Origin: Prorocentrum cordatum
Taxonomy: Eukaryota > Sar > Dinophyceae > Prorocentrales > Prorocentraceae
Length of the DNA: 64,000 nt
Direction of reading: 5' to 3'
NCBI GenBank assembly: GCA_963575745.1
Contig: CAUYUJ010000669.1
Coordinates: forward strand, 1,178,501-1,242,500
In this document: in pieces, positions 42,300-53,019 of the stretch
Numbering within the stretch: the first letter of the stretch is position 1
How the letters are laid out: each line of letters opens with the position of its first letter
Position numbers and translations under genes: made by a program
The notes under the pieces: model-generated
Told to the model about the DNA's origin: nothing
Database searches by the model: none
What the model saw: only the letters and a program-made list of their open reading frames with translations

Positions 42300-43410
42300 T
42301 CTGACGCTGACGGACCTCAAGGCGCGTGAGGCCTGGGAGAGAGCCAACTTGGAGCTCCCTGGACAAACTGGCCAGCTCCACCATCAAGTCCTACAGCCTA
42401 GGCTGGAGGTGGTGGCCCCTGTTCTGCTGGGCAAGCGGCATCAGCCCACTCAGGGAGGTCACGCCCGCGAGCCGAGGGGACGAGGAGGAGTTGATGCTGG
42501 AGTTCGTCGTCCCTGTCGAGACGAGGGTACAAGAATGCGGGCACCATCAAGTTGTGCCTGGGTGCAGCGCGGGCCCAGCACCTCGCCCTCGGTCTGGGCG
42601 ATACCGCGGCGGGCGCGGGCAGGCTTTGGACGGCGATCGACGGGCTGGGGGGGGCGAGACGGCGACGCCAAGCGGAAAAAAGCCAGTCACGCCCAGGATG
42701 ATGGGGTGGATCCAGGGGGAACTGCAGCCGGACAGGTCGCGCGAGGGCGCAGCCCTATGGGCTGCGGCCGCCGCGGGCCATCCCTTCCTGCCGAGGGCCA
42801 GCGAGTGCGCGTCGGGCGACCAGAACGGCTACACCGGGGGCAAGGGCCTAAGGGGCGTGGGCGTCGCACCGAAGGCAGCGAGCGAGCCGGCGAGGAGGTG
42901 GCCCGAGGCGAACGAGGTCGTCATCAAGATACGGGCCAGCAAGACGGACCAGTACAATCGAGGGGAATGGCGCAACCATTTCAGGGTCGAAGCAGCGCCA
43001 GGCACGGCGGACGATGAGCATTTGCGCAGTGGAGGCGCTCACGATCTACGAGGGGTGGGCACTAGGCGCGCGAGAGGTTCTCCGGAGCGCGGACGTGCGA
43101 CCCGCCCTTCGCCAACGACGACAGGCGGCTCGTGACGAGGGTCGATGTCCAGCGCGCGGTGATGCAGTCAGCCGCGGGCGAGGGGGTCGACCCGAATGAC
43201 CCGGGCTCCCGCAGCTTGAGGATTGGCGGGGCATCAGCGTTCCACGCGGCCTTCAAGGACGCGGCGCTAGTGCAGCGCTGGGGGCGTTGGAACAGCGACG
43301 CTTTCCAGGGCTACCTGTGGGGGGCGAGGGACATGGCGCAGGGCGCAGCCAGCAGCATTGCGGCCGCGGACCTGGCCACGGCGCGGGGTCGCTCGAGGCG
43401 GCCGCGCCGG
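42300..43410 (+). pseudogene. Tyrosine recombinase (phage-integrase-like), frame-broken
   Basis: A core-binding-like N-terminus SLDKLASSTIKSYSLGW then RWWPLFCWASGISPL (about 42350-42440) is followed by VVIKIRASKTDQYNRGEWRN (42915-42975). The catalytic end is SLRIGGASAFHAAF with the active-site Arg and VQRWGRWNSDAFQGYLW with the nucleophile Tyr (43210-43325). This is the layout of DIRS/Crypton-type and phage-type tyrosine recombinases. At least two frameshifts lie between 42500 and 43130. No RT was found nearby, so the element class is open. Confidence 0.65.
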
Positions 43411-46400
43411 CCTGGGGCTCAGCGCGCAGGGCAGCCGCGGCCGAGAGGTCTGGGGGGGCCGAGGCGCAGGGGGGGCCTCGACGGCTGGCAGTGCTGCAGC
43501 CGAAGAACGCGCGGAGGAGCCGCCAAGAGCGCTGGGTAGTGGGGGCCAGGACCCCCCCCTCCAGTCCGGGCAGGGGCCCTCGCGGCGGGACGCGCACGGC
43601 GCAGGGGGCACAGAGGGGGTTCGGCGGCGAGACGCGCCGCGGAGCTCGCGCCCTCCAGCGGGAGGGCGCTTCAGGCCGCGAGGAGAAGAGTCCGAGGAGC
43701 GCGAGGGCGCGCGAGGAGGAAGAGGGGGGGGGGGCGGCTTGAGGGGCGCAGGCCCAGGCGGCCCCGACCGCGCCCGATCCGCTTGGGCTTCGGAGGCGGA
43801 GAGAGGAGAGGAAACCCTTTCTGGAATTGCCGGTCCGCCATGACGCGCGTCGGCGGATAAACGCGAAATCTTCGCAATGGGGAGGGACTTGTGGGAGGGA
43901 TGGGATATCAGATGCGGCCCAGGCGTTCCTAGCTTGCCCCCTCCCTCCCTCCCCCAGGGCTTCTCCTCTTCGGGGGCGTCTCTTCTTCGGGGAGCTGGCT
44001 CGAGCGAGCGATCGAGAAGTCGCCTCGTTCGCTCCCCCCCCGCGGCTTGCTCGCTCCCTCGCTCGCTCGAGCGAGCGAGCCAGAGGTCGCCCCCCCCCCC
44101 CCCCTCGCCACGCGAGGCCGCGGAGGGCCTGCAGGGCGGGGGCTTGGAGCTGTCCTTTGAGTCCCGCATCACGCCGCTGGACGCGCCCGCTGACGCCGCC
44201 CCAGCCCTCGAGGAGTGTGGGCCTTCGGCCGTTCTCGGCGGCCTTCGGAGGCCCCCCGGATGCCCTCGGAGGGCCTTCGAAGGGCCCTCGGAGGCCCTCC
44301 GCGGCCCTCCGCTGACGTTTTCGCCGAGCTTCGGGCCCCGAGGGTCATCACAGAGCGAGTCGGGCTCGAAAAATGCCGCAGTAAGAGGTACAGGGTTCGG
44401 CGGCCCCACGGCGGCCCTCGGAGAGCTCCCGCGCGCGCCTCGTTTGTGGCCAAGGGGGGGTGTGGATCTTTGGGCCAGGGCCACGACATCTCCCCGGATG
44501 CTGTCGCCAGTCTTCTTCGTTCAATGCGTCCCCTGGTCCGCCCCCTCGTCCGCGCACATGCCTCGGGCCATGATTTGGGACCCCCCTCTTGGACGCCCCC
44601 CCTCCCAGGACGATCCCGAGCGCCGCCGCCCGCCCCCCCCGAGGCGTGCGAAGACATGCAGACATTCCTACGGCGTTCGAGCGGCATCCTGCAGAGGCTC
44701 GGCGGCGCTTCTGCCGCCGGGACCCGAGGCCTTGGGCGCCGCCGCCGTCTTTCGTCGCCGCCGCCGTGACCACCGCCGCCGCCGTTGTTGTCCGTAGTCG
44801 CCGTCGTCCGTCGCCGTTCGTTGTCTCTCGTCGACGCCGCCGTCGCTGTCCGTAGTCGTCCGTCACCGCCGCCGTCCGTCGCCGTCCGTTCTCTTCCATC
44901 GCTGCCGCCGTGGTCGCCGTCGCCGTCCGTCATCGTCCGTCGCCGCCGCCGTCCGTCCGCCGTCCGCTGTTTTCCGTCGCCGCCGCCCCCGCCGCCGTGG
45001 TCGCCGCTGGCGTCCGTCGCCGTCCGCCGCCGTCGTCCGCCGCGGCCGCCGCCCGTCGGGAGGCCTGGGCGCTGCGGGCACCGGCGCGAGTGCCGCGGCG
45101 GGAGGGGCGGCCACCGCGGACACGCCTGGTGCGGCGGGGGGGGCCGCGGCTGGCGCTGCGTGTGCGGAGGCTCCAGATCGGTACGATCGGAACGGACACG
45201 GAAAGATTGGGCACGAAGACCGACAGCAGTTCCTGTCCATTTTGAGAAGGGTTCGCTGTCGGTGTCGCCGCGGGCGTTGTCCTTTGAAGACAGTAGCCTG
45301 CCTAGCAGCGGCCTCTGTCAATTTTGGACAGTGCTTGGAGTCGGGCATCGTGCACAGTTTTGCGTATCCACATCCGTGCGTGCCAACCAAAGCGCCCAAG
45401 TGGGGTCCGAGTGGATGTCGGGGGCGTCGAAAAGGCTCGAGTCTCGAGGTTATCGTACGTTTTTGTGCATCGTCGGCGGTTTTCCAGTCTCGGATGCTCT
45501 CCAGCGGCTGCGCCTCGCCGAGAGCGCTCTTGGGGGTGCCCAGATCGTCTCGAACGACCGCTGGAGAACTCAGCTCAGGGGGGACCGCATCGACTCCCAA
45601 TCGCCTACCGATCGCCAATGGGAACCTGGCCCACCTCGCCCAGAAACGTCTGGAGTCGATATCGGAACTTGACTATCACCGATCTAGCAGCGATGCATTG
45701 CCGCCTCCAGGTCGATCATTTCCTCCTGAGCCAGTCCGCTACTAGCGTTTCCACTCAAAGGTAGTGAGGACTAGGGGAAGAGTTGGGGCCATGAGATCTC
45801 ACAGATGTCATGTCCTCGTCCCTTCCTTCTTTCATTGCGTCCCGTGACCCCCCATCTTCCGCGCACATACCTTGGACCATGGTGTGCTCCCCCCCCACTC
45901 TTGCCCCCCATCTCGGCGCACCCGAAGATGGTCGGCGGATCGCGCCACATCGTTGATGCCAGTCGCTCTGGAGGCCGATGTTGTCCTCCCCGACGTCGCC
46001 GAGGTATTGGCGATGCTGTGCGATACCCCGACCCCCTCTGCTCGGACCCCATTCGGGCGGCCTCCGGAGGCGCCCGCGACCAAGCGGGGCTCCATGACGT
46101 CGCAGGGCCCCATTGCCACGGACACTCGGGAGAGGGATATTCTTAGCGTTTCGCGTGTCTCCACCAGCCCATCCAGGCACAGTGCCCCAGCAGAGCTGCC
46201 CTGAACTCTTAGAGGTACCTTGGAGCGTCTTGGGGCCCTGTGCCAGCTGTTGGGAATTTCTCTTGGAGCGGTTTTTGAATGCCTCAGTGGGGTCATCGAG
46301 AGTGAGCTCTTGGGTTTTTTGGGGACCTCGGGGGCCCGTCCCCCATGAGCGACTCGCCGACCATGTCCGCCGGGAAGGCGGTTCAGCTCGCAGGAGGGAG

Positions 46401-46650
46401 CGGGCGGTGTTGAAGGCGGCATCTTCTCCCCGCTCCGCCTCCGGTCCCATCATCGACAACGTTCGTTCAATGTTGCACCGTAGGCAATTTGGCCCGAAGA
46501 GCCCCCAGGGGGCGAAATGCGTAGCCCCTTTCTCCGCTCGCTTGGGACTCGATTCGAAACACATGCACTTGTCCGAATCATCCTGTGGTGTTGGGTCCTC
46601 TTTTTAAAGACATGGCTCCCCGCGTTCCTTCCTCCTCCTCCCGCCTCTCC
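43410..46650. other. No gene recognised; GC-rich with CCGTCGCCGTCCGT repeats
   Basis: 43500-44480 is GC-rich with many open frames but no recognised protein. 44755-45060 is a degenerate CGTCCGTCGCCG minisatellite. 45100-46200 is unique-looking. 46215-46330 carries a short relic of the CTTGGGGCC repeat. The word CCACCAGCCCATCCAG at about 46166 recurs at 52771. Confidence 0.5.
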
Positions 46651-46685
46651 CTCGCTCATCGTCATCATCATTGCCATCATCATCA

Positions 46686-46707
46686 ACCGTAGCCATTTTG
46701 GCTCAAG
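46686..46707 (+). other. Genomic copy of the dinoflagellate spliced leader (DinoSL), exact
   Basis: 22 nt: A, then CCGTAGCC, ATTTT, GGCTCAAG. This equals the DinoSL consensus with A at the variable first position. It is preceded by an ATC-rich tract (46655-46684) and followed by TAGCCAAG, which could be a second, shortened leader relic. It marks the 5' end of the LINE. Confidence 0.9.
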
Positions 46708-46931
46708 TAGCCAAGATGGTTCTCTTCACTGCCTAAGCGGGGTAGGCTCCCATCCCCGCCCAGAGCGCTTCCATTCACGCAGCGACTCTCAGGGGCGAGC
46801 TGCCGCCCAACAGCTTTCCATATCTTCCATATCCTGGCGTGCTGTCTCTTCCGTGGCGCTGAGGTCTCTGCCGTTCGGTTGCGGGTGGATCGGCCTGTCC
46901 CTCTGCTGTGGCCACGACAGTGTTCGTCGCT

Positions 46932-48235
46932 ATGGTTTCAAACGGCAGCTCGAGGTCCTCTTCTAGTCCCGCGCGGGATCGTCGCAGGCAGCGTCGCCGC
47001 GAGGGTGAAGCCAGTGGTCCCCGAAGTGATCGTGGTCAACGCCGACAACGCAGGACGAATCGCGACGACAGACAGCTCACGCCAGTGGACCGCCGTGCGG
47101 GCACGTCTGGAGGACCCGCCTCGCAGCGTCGCGAACGACCTCCAGGGCATCCAGCAGCAGGCGACGCTGAGCTCTTCCGCGCATGGGAAGACTGTCCCAC
47201 TTCTCCTGATGAGGAGCGACGAACTGGTGAGGACCCGCTACAACAGAATGACCCGTGGCAGAAGCTTGAGAGTTCGACGCCGCCACTCCCTCGTGAACCT
47301 GACCGTCACAGGTTACATGGACCAGGCCCCGCCGACATGGAGGAACGCCTCTCTGCCGTCTTCTCAGACCTCATGCTCAAAGCTACCCAACGTCTTCAGC
47401 AAGAAACGAACGCCATGATGCAGTACGCGACCACCGCGCTCCAGAGTGAGTTCCAGCTGGTCATATCGCAGGTCCAACAGCAGAGAGGCCGCATCGACGC
47501 TTTCGACACCAATCTCCGTGATCTCGGCAGCCGCACGCAGATTGTCGAGCAGGAGCAACAGCAGATGTGGTCTGACATTGGACGCATCCAGTCTTCTTTC
47601 GCCATGGCGGAGGCCACGCTCCCGCCGCTCGACATGGCTGCTCTTCGCTATCTGGGACCGCCCGCCCGTCCCTCACCTTCACAGCATTGGGGCGCCCTCG
47701 GTTATCGAGCCTGCGGAGGCCCGGCGGTCGTTGGAGCCATGGATCACCGCGGCGGGGGTCTCTCTCAGCGACGTCGAGTTCATTGGCGATGTTCCGTCGC
47801 GTAGGTTCTTTCTTCGTGTTCTGGGAGGACCTGCTGCATCAACGAAGAGTATTTCGCTCGCGCGCAACTTGCGCAATGGTGGACAGTGGAGAACATTCTC
47901 TGCACCGAACGCATATGGGGCCATCACGCCTCCCTACATCAATGCTGACAGGTCACCCAAGCGATTCAGACGAGAACTACAATCCAAGCGTCTGGTTCGT
48001 TTACTCGCCGAACGGCATCCCCAACATCACTTGCGTCGCGTTGGAGACGAGGGCATTATTTCCATCGAAGCGGTCCCGCTTGTTGTGCTCGAGATCGGCT
48101 CCACGGCAGCTGACAGCACGCGGACACGGTGGGATGGGCAAGTTCTTCGACGGTTCAACGTTGACAAGGCTGCGATCTCCGCCGAGTTCCAGCGGCTATT
48201 TCGTGCGACGGACACCTCACTGTGGTCTATTTAGC
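46932..48235 (+). pseudogene. LINE ORF1-like protein
   Basis: The first frame (to about 47690) is basic and Arg-rich, then helical (ADMEERLSAVFSDLMLKATQ, QSEFQLVISQVQQQRGRIDA), consistent with a coiled coil. After a frameshift near 47690 it continues ITAAGVSLSDVEFIGDVPSR then NAYGAITPPYINADRSPKRF and ends at 48234. The second half resembles the ORF1/N-terminal domain that precedes the endonuclease in dinoflagellate LINEs. It probably binds the element RNA. Confidence 0.6.
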
Positions 48236-48269
48236 CCTCGCTGGACTCCGTGGTGCTTCTCTCCGAGCT

Positions 48270-49030
48270 CTTCGGGCGCGTATGTGGTCAGCTGGAATGC
48301 GCGTGGCCTGTGCTGCTATCACCCGCGGCGGAGGAGGCGCAAGCTTGCCAAGCTCGAGAAGCACATGCGGCGGGGCACCATCGTGCTCATCCAGGGATGC
48401 CACGGAGACTCGTTGCAGCTGGAGGTGCTGGTTGCCAGCGCTCCTTTACCGTGCAAGGTCTTCCACTCCCAGGCTGAGGCCACGCGTGAAGGTGGAGTCG
48501 CTTTCCCGGTCCCATGGACGAGGGCTCCGGTATGCTGCATTGGGGATCGCTCATCCCGTTAATGGCGCCGTCTTCAGGATTCTCAATGTCCACAATTATG
48601 ACATTTCGGAGTTAGGTCGTCGATCGGTGGAACAGTATTGGCGCGGGGCTGTTGCTTGGAATGCGGAGGATCCCATGCTGCGCACATTCTTGGCCATGGG
48701 CGACTTCAACATTTGGGATGGCAATGCGTTCAGCTACGACGCGCCTTTCCCGATGTCGAGTGCGCTCTTCACTTCGCGCACTTACCAGCCGCCCGAGACG
48801 TTCTGGCGCCCGCTTTTCGACCTCGTTTGGGAGATTCGCCCCCCGTTCCCCACCTACTTCAGTCGTCGGCACTACACGGCGTCCGCGATTGATCGGGCGT
48901 TCGTCGGCATTCCTAAGCACTTCCTCCTCGACACTGACATTCTCGTCGCCATCGCTGCTGGCCCCGTGGAGATGTCGCAGTCCAGGCTGAGCGATCACTC
49001 CATGCCCTGCCTCGCCATGCGCACCGAGGC
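48270..49030 (+). pseudogene. LINE APE-type endonuclease
   Basis: AYVVSWNARGL is the N-terminal active-site strand. IVLIQGCHGD follows, where the catalytic Glu of the usual LQE motif is replaced by Gly (IQG). After a shift near 48500 come FLAMGDFNIWDGN (GDFN), ASAIDRAFVGIP and SRLSDHSMPCLA (SDH). The endonuclease nicks target DNA to prime reverse transcription. Frameshift and the Glu change should inactivate this copy. Confidence 0.8.
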
Positions 49031-50700
49031 TCCGAATCGCGCCGCGGAGCGCCGGATACCTGGCGCGGTCTTCCGCGGCGACAGGTACAAGGACATTCTA
49101 GACGGGCTTCTCGCGGTCGCTGGCCTGGACCGCTTCTCCCCCGTCCAGCAGTGGCTCAACACGGAGGACTTCATGATTGAGGTGGGTTGGCAAACACGTG
49201 ATGAACTGCAGCGGCTTCCATTTCGTCCCCATGATCACCGCGCGGCCGGTGGCCGATCGATCGCCGCGAGGAGCATCTCGCGGGCGGTCTGGCGGCAGGG
49301 CGTCGAGCTGGCGGCGCTGCTTATTTCCTCCACATCAGAAGGTGCGAGGTTCCTTCGGCTGGACAGCGGAGTTGTCCGATTGCTTCATCATGATGAATTT
49401 CGGCGACAGTTCCGTTCTCTGCACGCCGCTGAATTGGAGGCTGGTCAACATCGTGCGGTTCAGGCGGCGCAGCGGGCACAGCGCGCTGAAGATGCTCTCG
49501 GTGCTGCCGCCCATTTCAAGCATCAGAAGGCTGCCCGCCGCCGAGCCCTGCTTTGGAGACCGAAGGGAATGAGTCTCGTTTTTTGTGTTCGTCCTGAGCA
49601 CGCGTTGGGCCCTGAGGAACCCGCTGTGGTGAAGGCCCCATCTCAGATTCTCGAGTCCCTGAAGCGCCGCTGGGCCGCTGGGTTGTCTTTCAGGCGAAGC
49701 CGGCTAATTAGCTGGAAATTCAGCAACATCTTCAGGAACACTACCCGGCCTTCGACGCGGCCGACATTCCCGTCCCGAGCTTCGAGGACCTCCAGGAGAC
49801 TCTTAAGCGCGTTCGCCACCGTGCCCCTGGTCCCGATAGGCTCCCCTGCAAGGCTTGGATGGTCTCCGTCGAGCCGCTCCGCGTGCTCCACGGGCTCATG
49901 AAACATCTGATGGCTGGTCACTTTGCTCCGCGCTCTCTGAGTGATTCCATGTTTGCGATTTTGCCCACGGGCTCTGAGCCGCTGGGCGCTTATAAATGCA
50001 TGCGGCAATTCTCGCAAATCCGCCCCCTGTCGCTGCGTAGCGCGGAATCTAAGATACTCGCAGCGGCCGCTAATCACAGACGCAAGAAGCTCGAACAGGA
50101 GCGCACGCATGAGGTCCAGCAGGGCTTTGTGCCACGTCGCAATTTTTTGGGGGCAATGTCGCGCGCCTCGGCGCCGCCGCGAGACGAGCGAGCATTCGCG
50201 AGGCGGCTGCGCAGGATTGTCCAGTCTTTGTTGCTCTCGACATTGCAGCCGCATTTTCCTCGCTGGGCCATGACTGGCCATGGGAAGTGCATGCGCGGTT
50301 TGGTCTACCCGAGGGGCACCGCAACCTGATTTCTGCTTTCTTTTATGCACCGCGAAGTTTCGCTGCTGTCAATGGCGAGCAGCAGTTTATGTTTTATCGC
50401 CAGTCTGGGGTGATGCAAGGGTGTCCGCTCCCCGGCTCTGTCTGGGCCATTGCCATGGATCCATTGTTGCGCCGCTTAGTGGGGGAGGTCTCGCCGTCGT
50501 CGCTGGGTGACTGTCGTCCGGCGGTGGGAGGATGTGCCGATGATGCTGGCTTAGTCCAGCCGCGACTGGCCGATCTGCTGCGAGCTTTTCCAGTGTTTGA
50601 TGTAGCCGAGCGTTTGGCTCACCTACGCCCCCAGACCAAGAAAATGTTATTGTGCCGCTTTGGTCGGAGCTCACGCCTGAGGTCGTTCGTCTATTGAGCG
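49030..50700 (+). pseudogene. LINE reverse transcriptase
   Basis: Linker to about 49720, then in a second frame KRVRHRAPGPDRLPCKAW and IRPLSLRSAESKILAAAANH. In a third frame come motif A VALDIAAAFSSL (about 50230), SGVMQGCPLPGSVWAIAMD (50405) and the palm motif GGCADDAGLV (50528). The catalytic Asp residues are intact, with CADD in place of YADD. Frame changes lie near 49720, 50150-50230 and 50700. Confidence 0.85.
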
Positions 50701-50855
50701 CATTCTTAATTTAGAATATTCCTTCGTGGGCAGACATAGCCATCGCTTCCCACACCAAGTATCTCGGAGCGCAGTTCGGCCCCGGTGCGACAGAGAACGC
50801 CATCTGGGCGGACGCTGCGCGCAAGTGGTGGTCTCGAGTTTGCGAGGTTCCGTCG

Positions 50856-51902
50856 GTGAACAGCCCCACAGGCGTAAGTGTGCTGCTGTCCAATAGTACT
50901 GCTCTATTTGTGATCAGCTATCTTGCCCAGCTCTACTCAATCCCGCGGTGGGTTCTGCACAAAGAAAAGTTCGCCCTGCACAGAGCTCTTCGTTTGCCAC
51001 CTAGCACGTTCCGTATGGCAGATCTGTTTGCTCTCAGAGATCACGCTCTCATTGCATCCGCTTCAGTTCAGCTGCTCAGCATGTCCAGCCTCTGGCGCTG
51101 CGCTTGCCGCGCACTAGTATATTGGCGCGGTGACTTTCATGCATGGTCGGAGCAAGCGATCCAAGACCTGCCGTTGGTGGCCTGGCTGCGCGGCGAAAGG
51201 GGCGCTCCTTGCTGGCATGTTCGGCAGGGCACTGCGAGGCGTTTCCACGCCACGGCTGAGCGCGCCCCGAGTGCTGGCGTCTCTTTTGCGCAATGGCACG
51301 CCGCAGCGGCGCCCGCGCGCGAAGAGCTGAGCAATGCCCAGGCCATGGGGCGCAAGGCGAAGGTGCAACGGATTTGCTCCTCCTCGCTCCGACGCCCTCT
51401 TTTCCCCGCTGAATTCCAATGCGCCATCGCCGAGCGCCTGCGCGCTTGGGGCCTGCTGCAGATGATAGAGGGTTCGGTCGGGGAGCGGTGGGGGGGGCGT
51501 CTCGTGACTCTGCGCGCCTTTCGCCGAGCGTGGCAGCGGTCCATTCTCAAGGCGCTCGCGGGAGGCTGGACCACCTCGTGCCGCATGCATGTTCGCGGCC
51601 CCCCCCCCTGCCTGCTCGGCTGTCCCGACGAGGCCAATGCGATTTATCACTATCTCACCTGTCCCGTCTTGCGTCGTCTCGTCTGCTTCCCGTCCTCTCC
51701 CATTCGCCTGTTGGGCCTCGCGGGCGCCGGCGGGTACAATGCCGCCAGCTGCGCGATGAGCCGTGCATCAGCTCTCGCGCTGTGCGTTCTAGCTTCCCAT
51801 ATTTACCACAAGGCCAAGGCTTCCAGCGCCTTCGGTCAGCCGCTCCGCGCGGAGCTGCTACATGGCGTCCTAGCTGCCGCGCGTCACGCTACGTTTAAGT
51901 AG
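50856..51902 (+). pseudogene. LINE C-terminal region with Cys/His cluster
   Basis: A 348-codon open frame continues the LINE polyprotein, including LAQLYSIPRWVLHKEKFALH, and near its end CLLGCPDEANAIYHYLTCPV. This is a Cys/His cluster like the C-terminal zinc-binding region of other LINEs. It stops at 51902, 40 bp before the CAT-rich tail. Its reading frame is lost just upstream near 50700-50850. Confidence 0.75.
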
Positions 51903-51942
51903 GCGGCTGTGGACGAACTGCGCCAGGGCGCGGCCGATCATG

Positions 51943-52012
51943 GCCATCATCATCACCGCCATCACCATCGTCATCGTCATCGTCATCATCGCCATCATCA
52001 TCATCACCGTCA
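51943..52012. repeat. CAT/ATC-rich tail of the LINE
   Basis: ATCATCACCGCC and GTCATC triplets. A similar ATC-rich tract (46655-46684) precedes the other spliced-leader copy. Confidence 0.8.
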
Positions 52013-52034
52013 TCCGTAGCCCCTTCGGCTCAAG
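52013..52034 (+). other. Diverged spliced-leader copy
   Basis: T, CCGTAGCC, CCTTC, GGCTCAAG: 22 nt, same length as DinoSL, with three differences confined to the central five bases. It directly follows the CAT-rich tail of the LINE and would mark the 5' end of the next retro-copied sequence. Confidence 0.75.
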
Positions 52035-52166
52035 GTCGAAACGTTCGCCCCTGGCGGTTCGATCTTGTTCGCTGCCGACGGGGGGCTCGAGGTGCAGGCG
52101 CAGCTGCCTGCTTGTTTTCCCTGCTTGCTGCCCCCCCCCCCCCCTTCTGCTCGGAGTTGTGCGGCC

Positions 52167-52715
52167 ATGGCTCCCTCGGCCACCGATGCCGCGATCAAGG
52201 GGTTGATCGTTCGGGTGATTCAGACCAATGAAGCCCTCGTCGTGGTCTCGGCTCGGGGTAATGAAGCCGATCCCACCACTGTTGCCACGCAGAAGGGCAT
52301 GAAGCAGCAGGAAGAGGACATTGCGAAGACCGAGGCTGATATTCAGAAACTTCAAAACATGTCTAGTATCGGTTCTCCGTATCCCCAGGCTTCCCAGGGC
52401 CCGTTCAAACAGTTCCGCGGGCCGCCTCTCCCCCGCTGTGGGAATTCAGATATCCTGTCGAAGGCCATTGTGGCTGGTTTCGGGGAAGAGTTCATTCGGA
52501 AGGTCCTTCATGATGCCGGTGTTGCCATTCTCCCTGCTAGTGCCCATGAAAAACTGAAGCGGGCCATGAATGTGACGCCCCAGAAGTTCTCGAATACATT
52601 CATTCTGGCGTTCCCCTCGGCAGATGCGGCAGAGCGCACGCCGATGACGTTTCGGTCGCACGTTCCTGAAAGCTTCGGATTTCCAGGCCCCGAAGGTCCC
52701 CGTGGCGCTTCGTGA
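52167..52715 (+). CDS. Hypothetical ORF behind the second spliced-leader copy
   Basis: From ATG at 52167: MAPSATDAAIKGLIVRVIQT, a charged helical stretch (KQQEEDIAKTEADIQKLQNM), then SDILSKAIVAGFGEEFIRKV and TPQKFSNTFILAFPSADAAE. After the stop at 52713-52715 related-looking coding may continue in other frames (FPASKLKKDIRASYEGAS near 52880). Position after a leader copy suggests a retrogene or the ORF1 of a second, truncated LINE. I do not recognise the family. Confidence 0.4.
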   Translation: MAPSATDAAIKGLIVRVIQTNEALVVVSARGNEADPTTVATQKGMKQQEEDIAKTEADIQKLQNMSSIGSPYPQASQGPFKQFRGPPLPRCGNSDILSKAIVAGFGEEFIRKVLHDAGVAILPASAHEKLKRAMNVTPQKFSNTFILAFPSADAAERTPMTFRSHVPESFGFPGPEGPRGAS

Positions 52716-53019
52716 ATAGCCTCGCCATGCTGATGAGGCGAATGACAAGTTCTCGACGCTTCGCGCATCCCCACCAGCCCATCCAGAAACGATCAGCATG
52801 GGAGTTGGTAAATCAGGGGCGGCAGGACGCATGCAGTCGCGCAGCCGCCTTCGGGAAAACAAGGGCCACTCATAGTTTCCCGCGTCGAAGCTTAAGAAGG
52901 ACATCCGCGCGAGCTACGAGGGTGCTTCGATGTTGGGTGAATGGCGTTTCGATGACTCGTAATGGTTGTTGCACTGGCTTGTATCCTGAACCCGCGCACG
53001 CACGTTCCGAAACTTGGAG

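Larger units (their letters stand above)
46686..52012 (+). mobile_element. APE-type LINE, near full length but frame-broken, starting with DinoSL
   Basis: In order: DinoSL (46686), ORF1-like region (46932-48235), APE endonuclease (48270-49030), RT (about 49740-50700), a C-terminal region ending at 51902, and a CAT-rich tail (51943-52012). At least five frameshifts interrupt the proteins. The RT catalytic Asp residues are still visible. Confidence 0.85.

Noticed and set aside
39386-42329. Treating every long GC-rich frame here as a gene
   Set aside because: Up to four frames are open at once because of GC content. Only segments with Cys clusters, helices or recombinase motifs were kept, at low confidence.
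44755-45240. Ser/Arg-rich protein on either strand
   Set aside because: Explained by the CGTCCGTCGCCG minisatellite.
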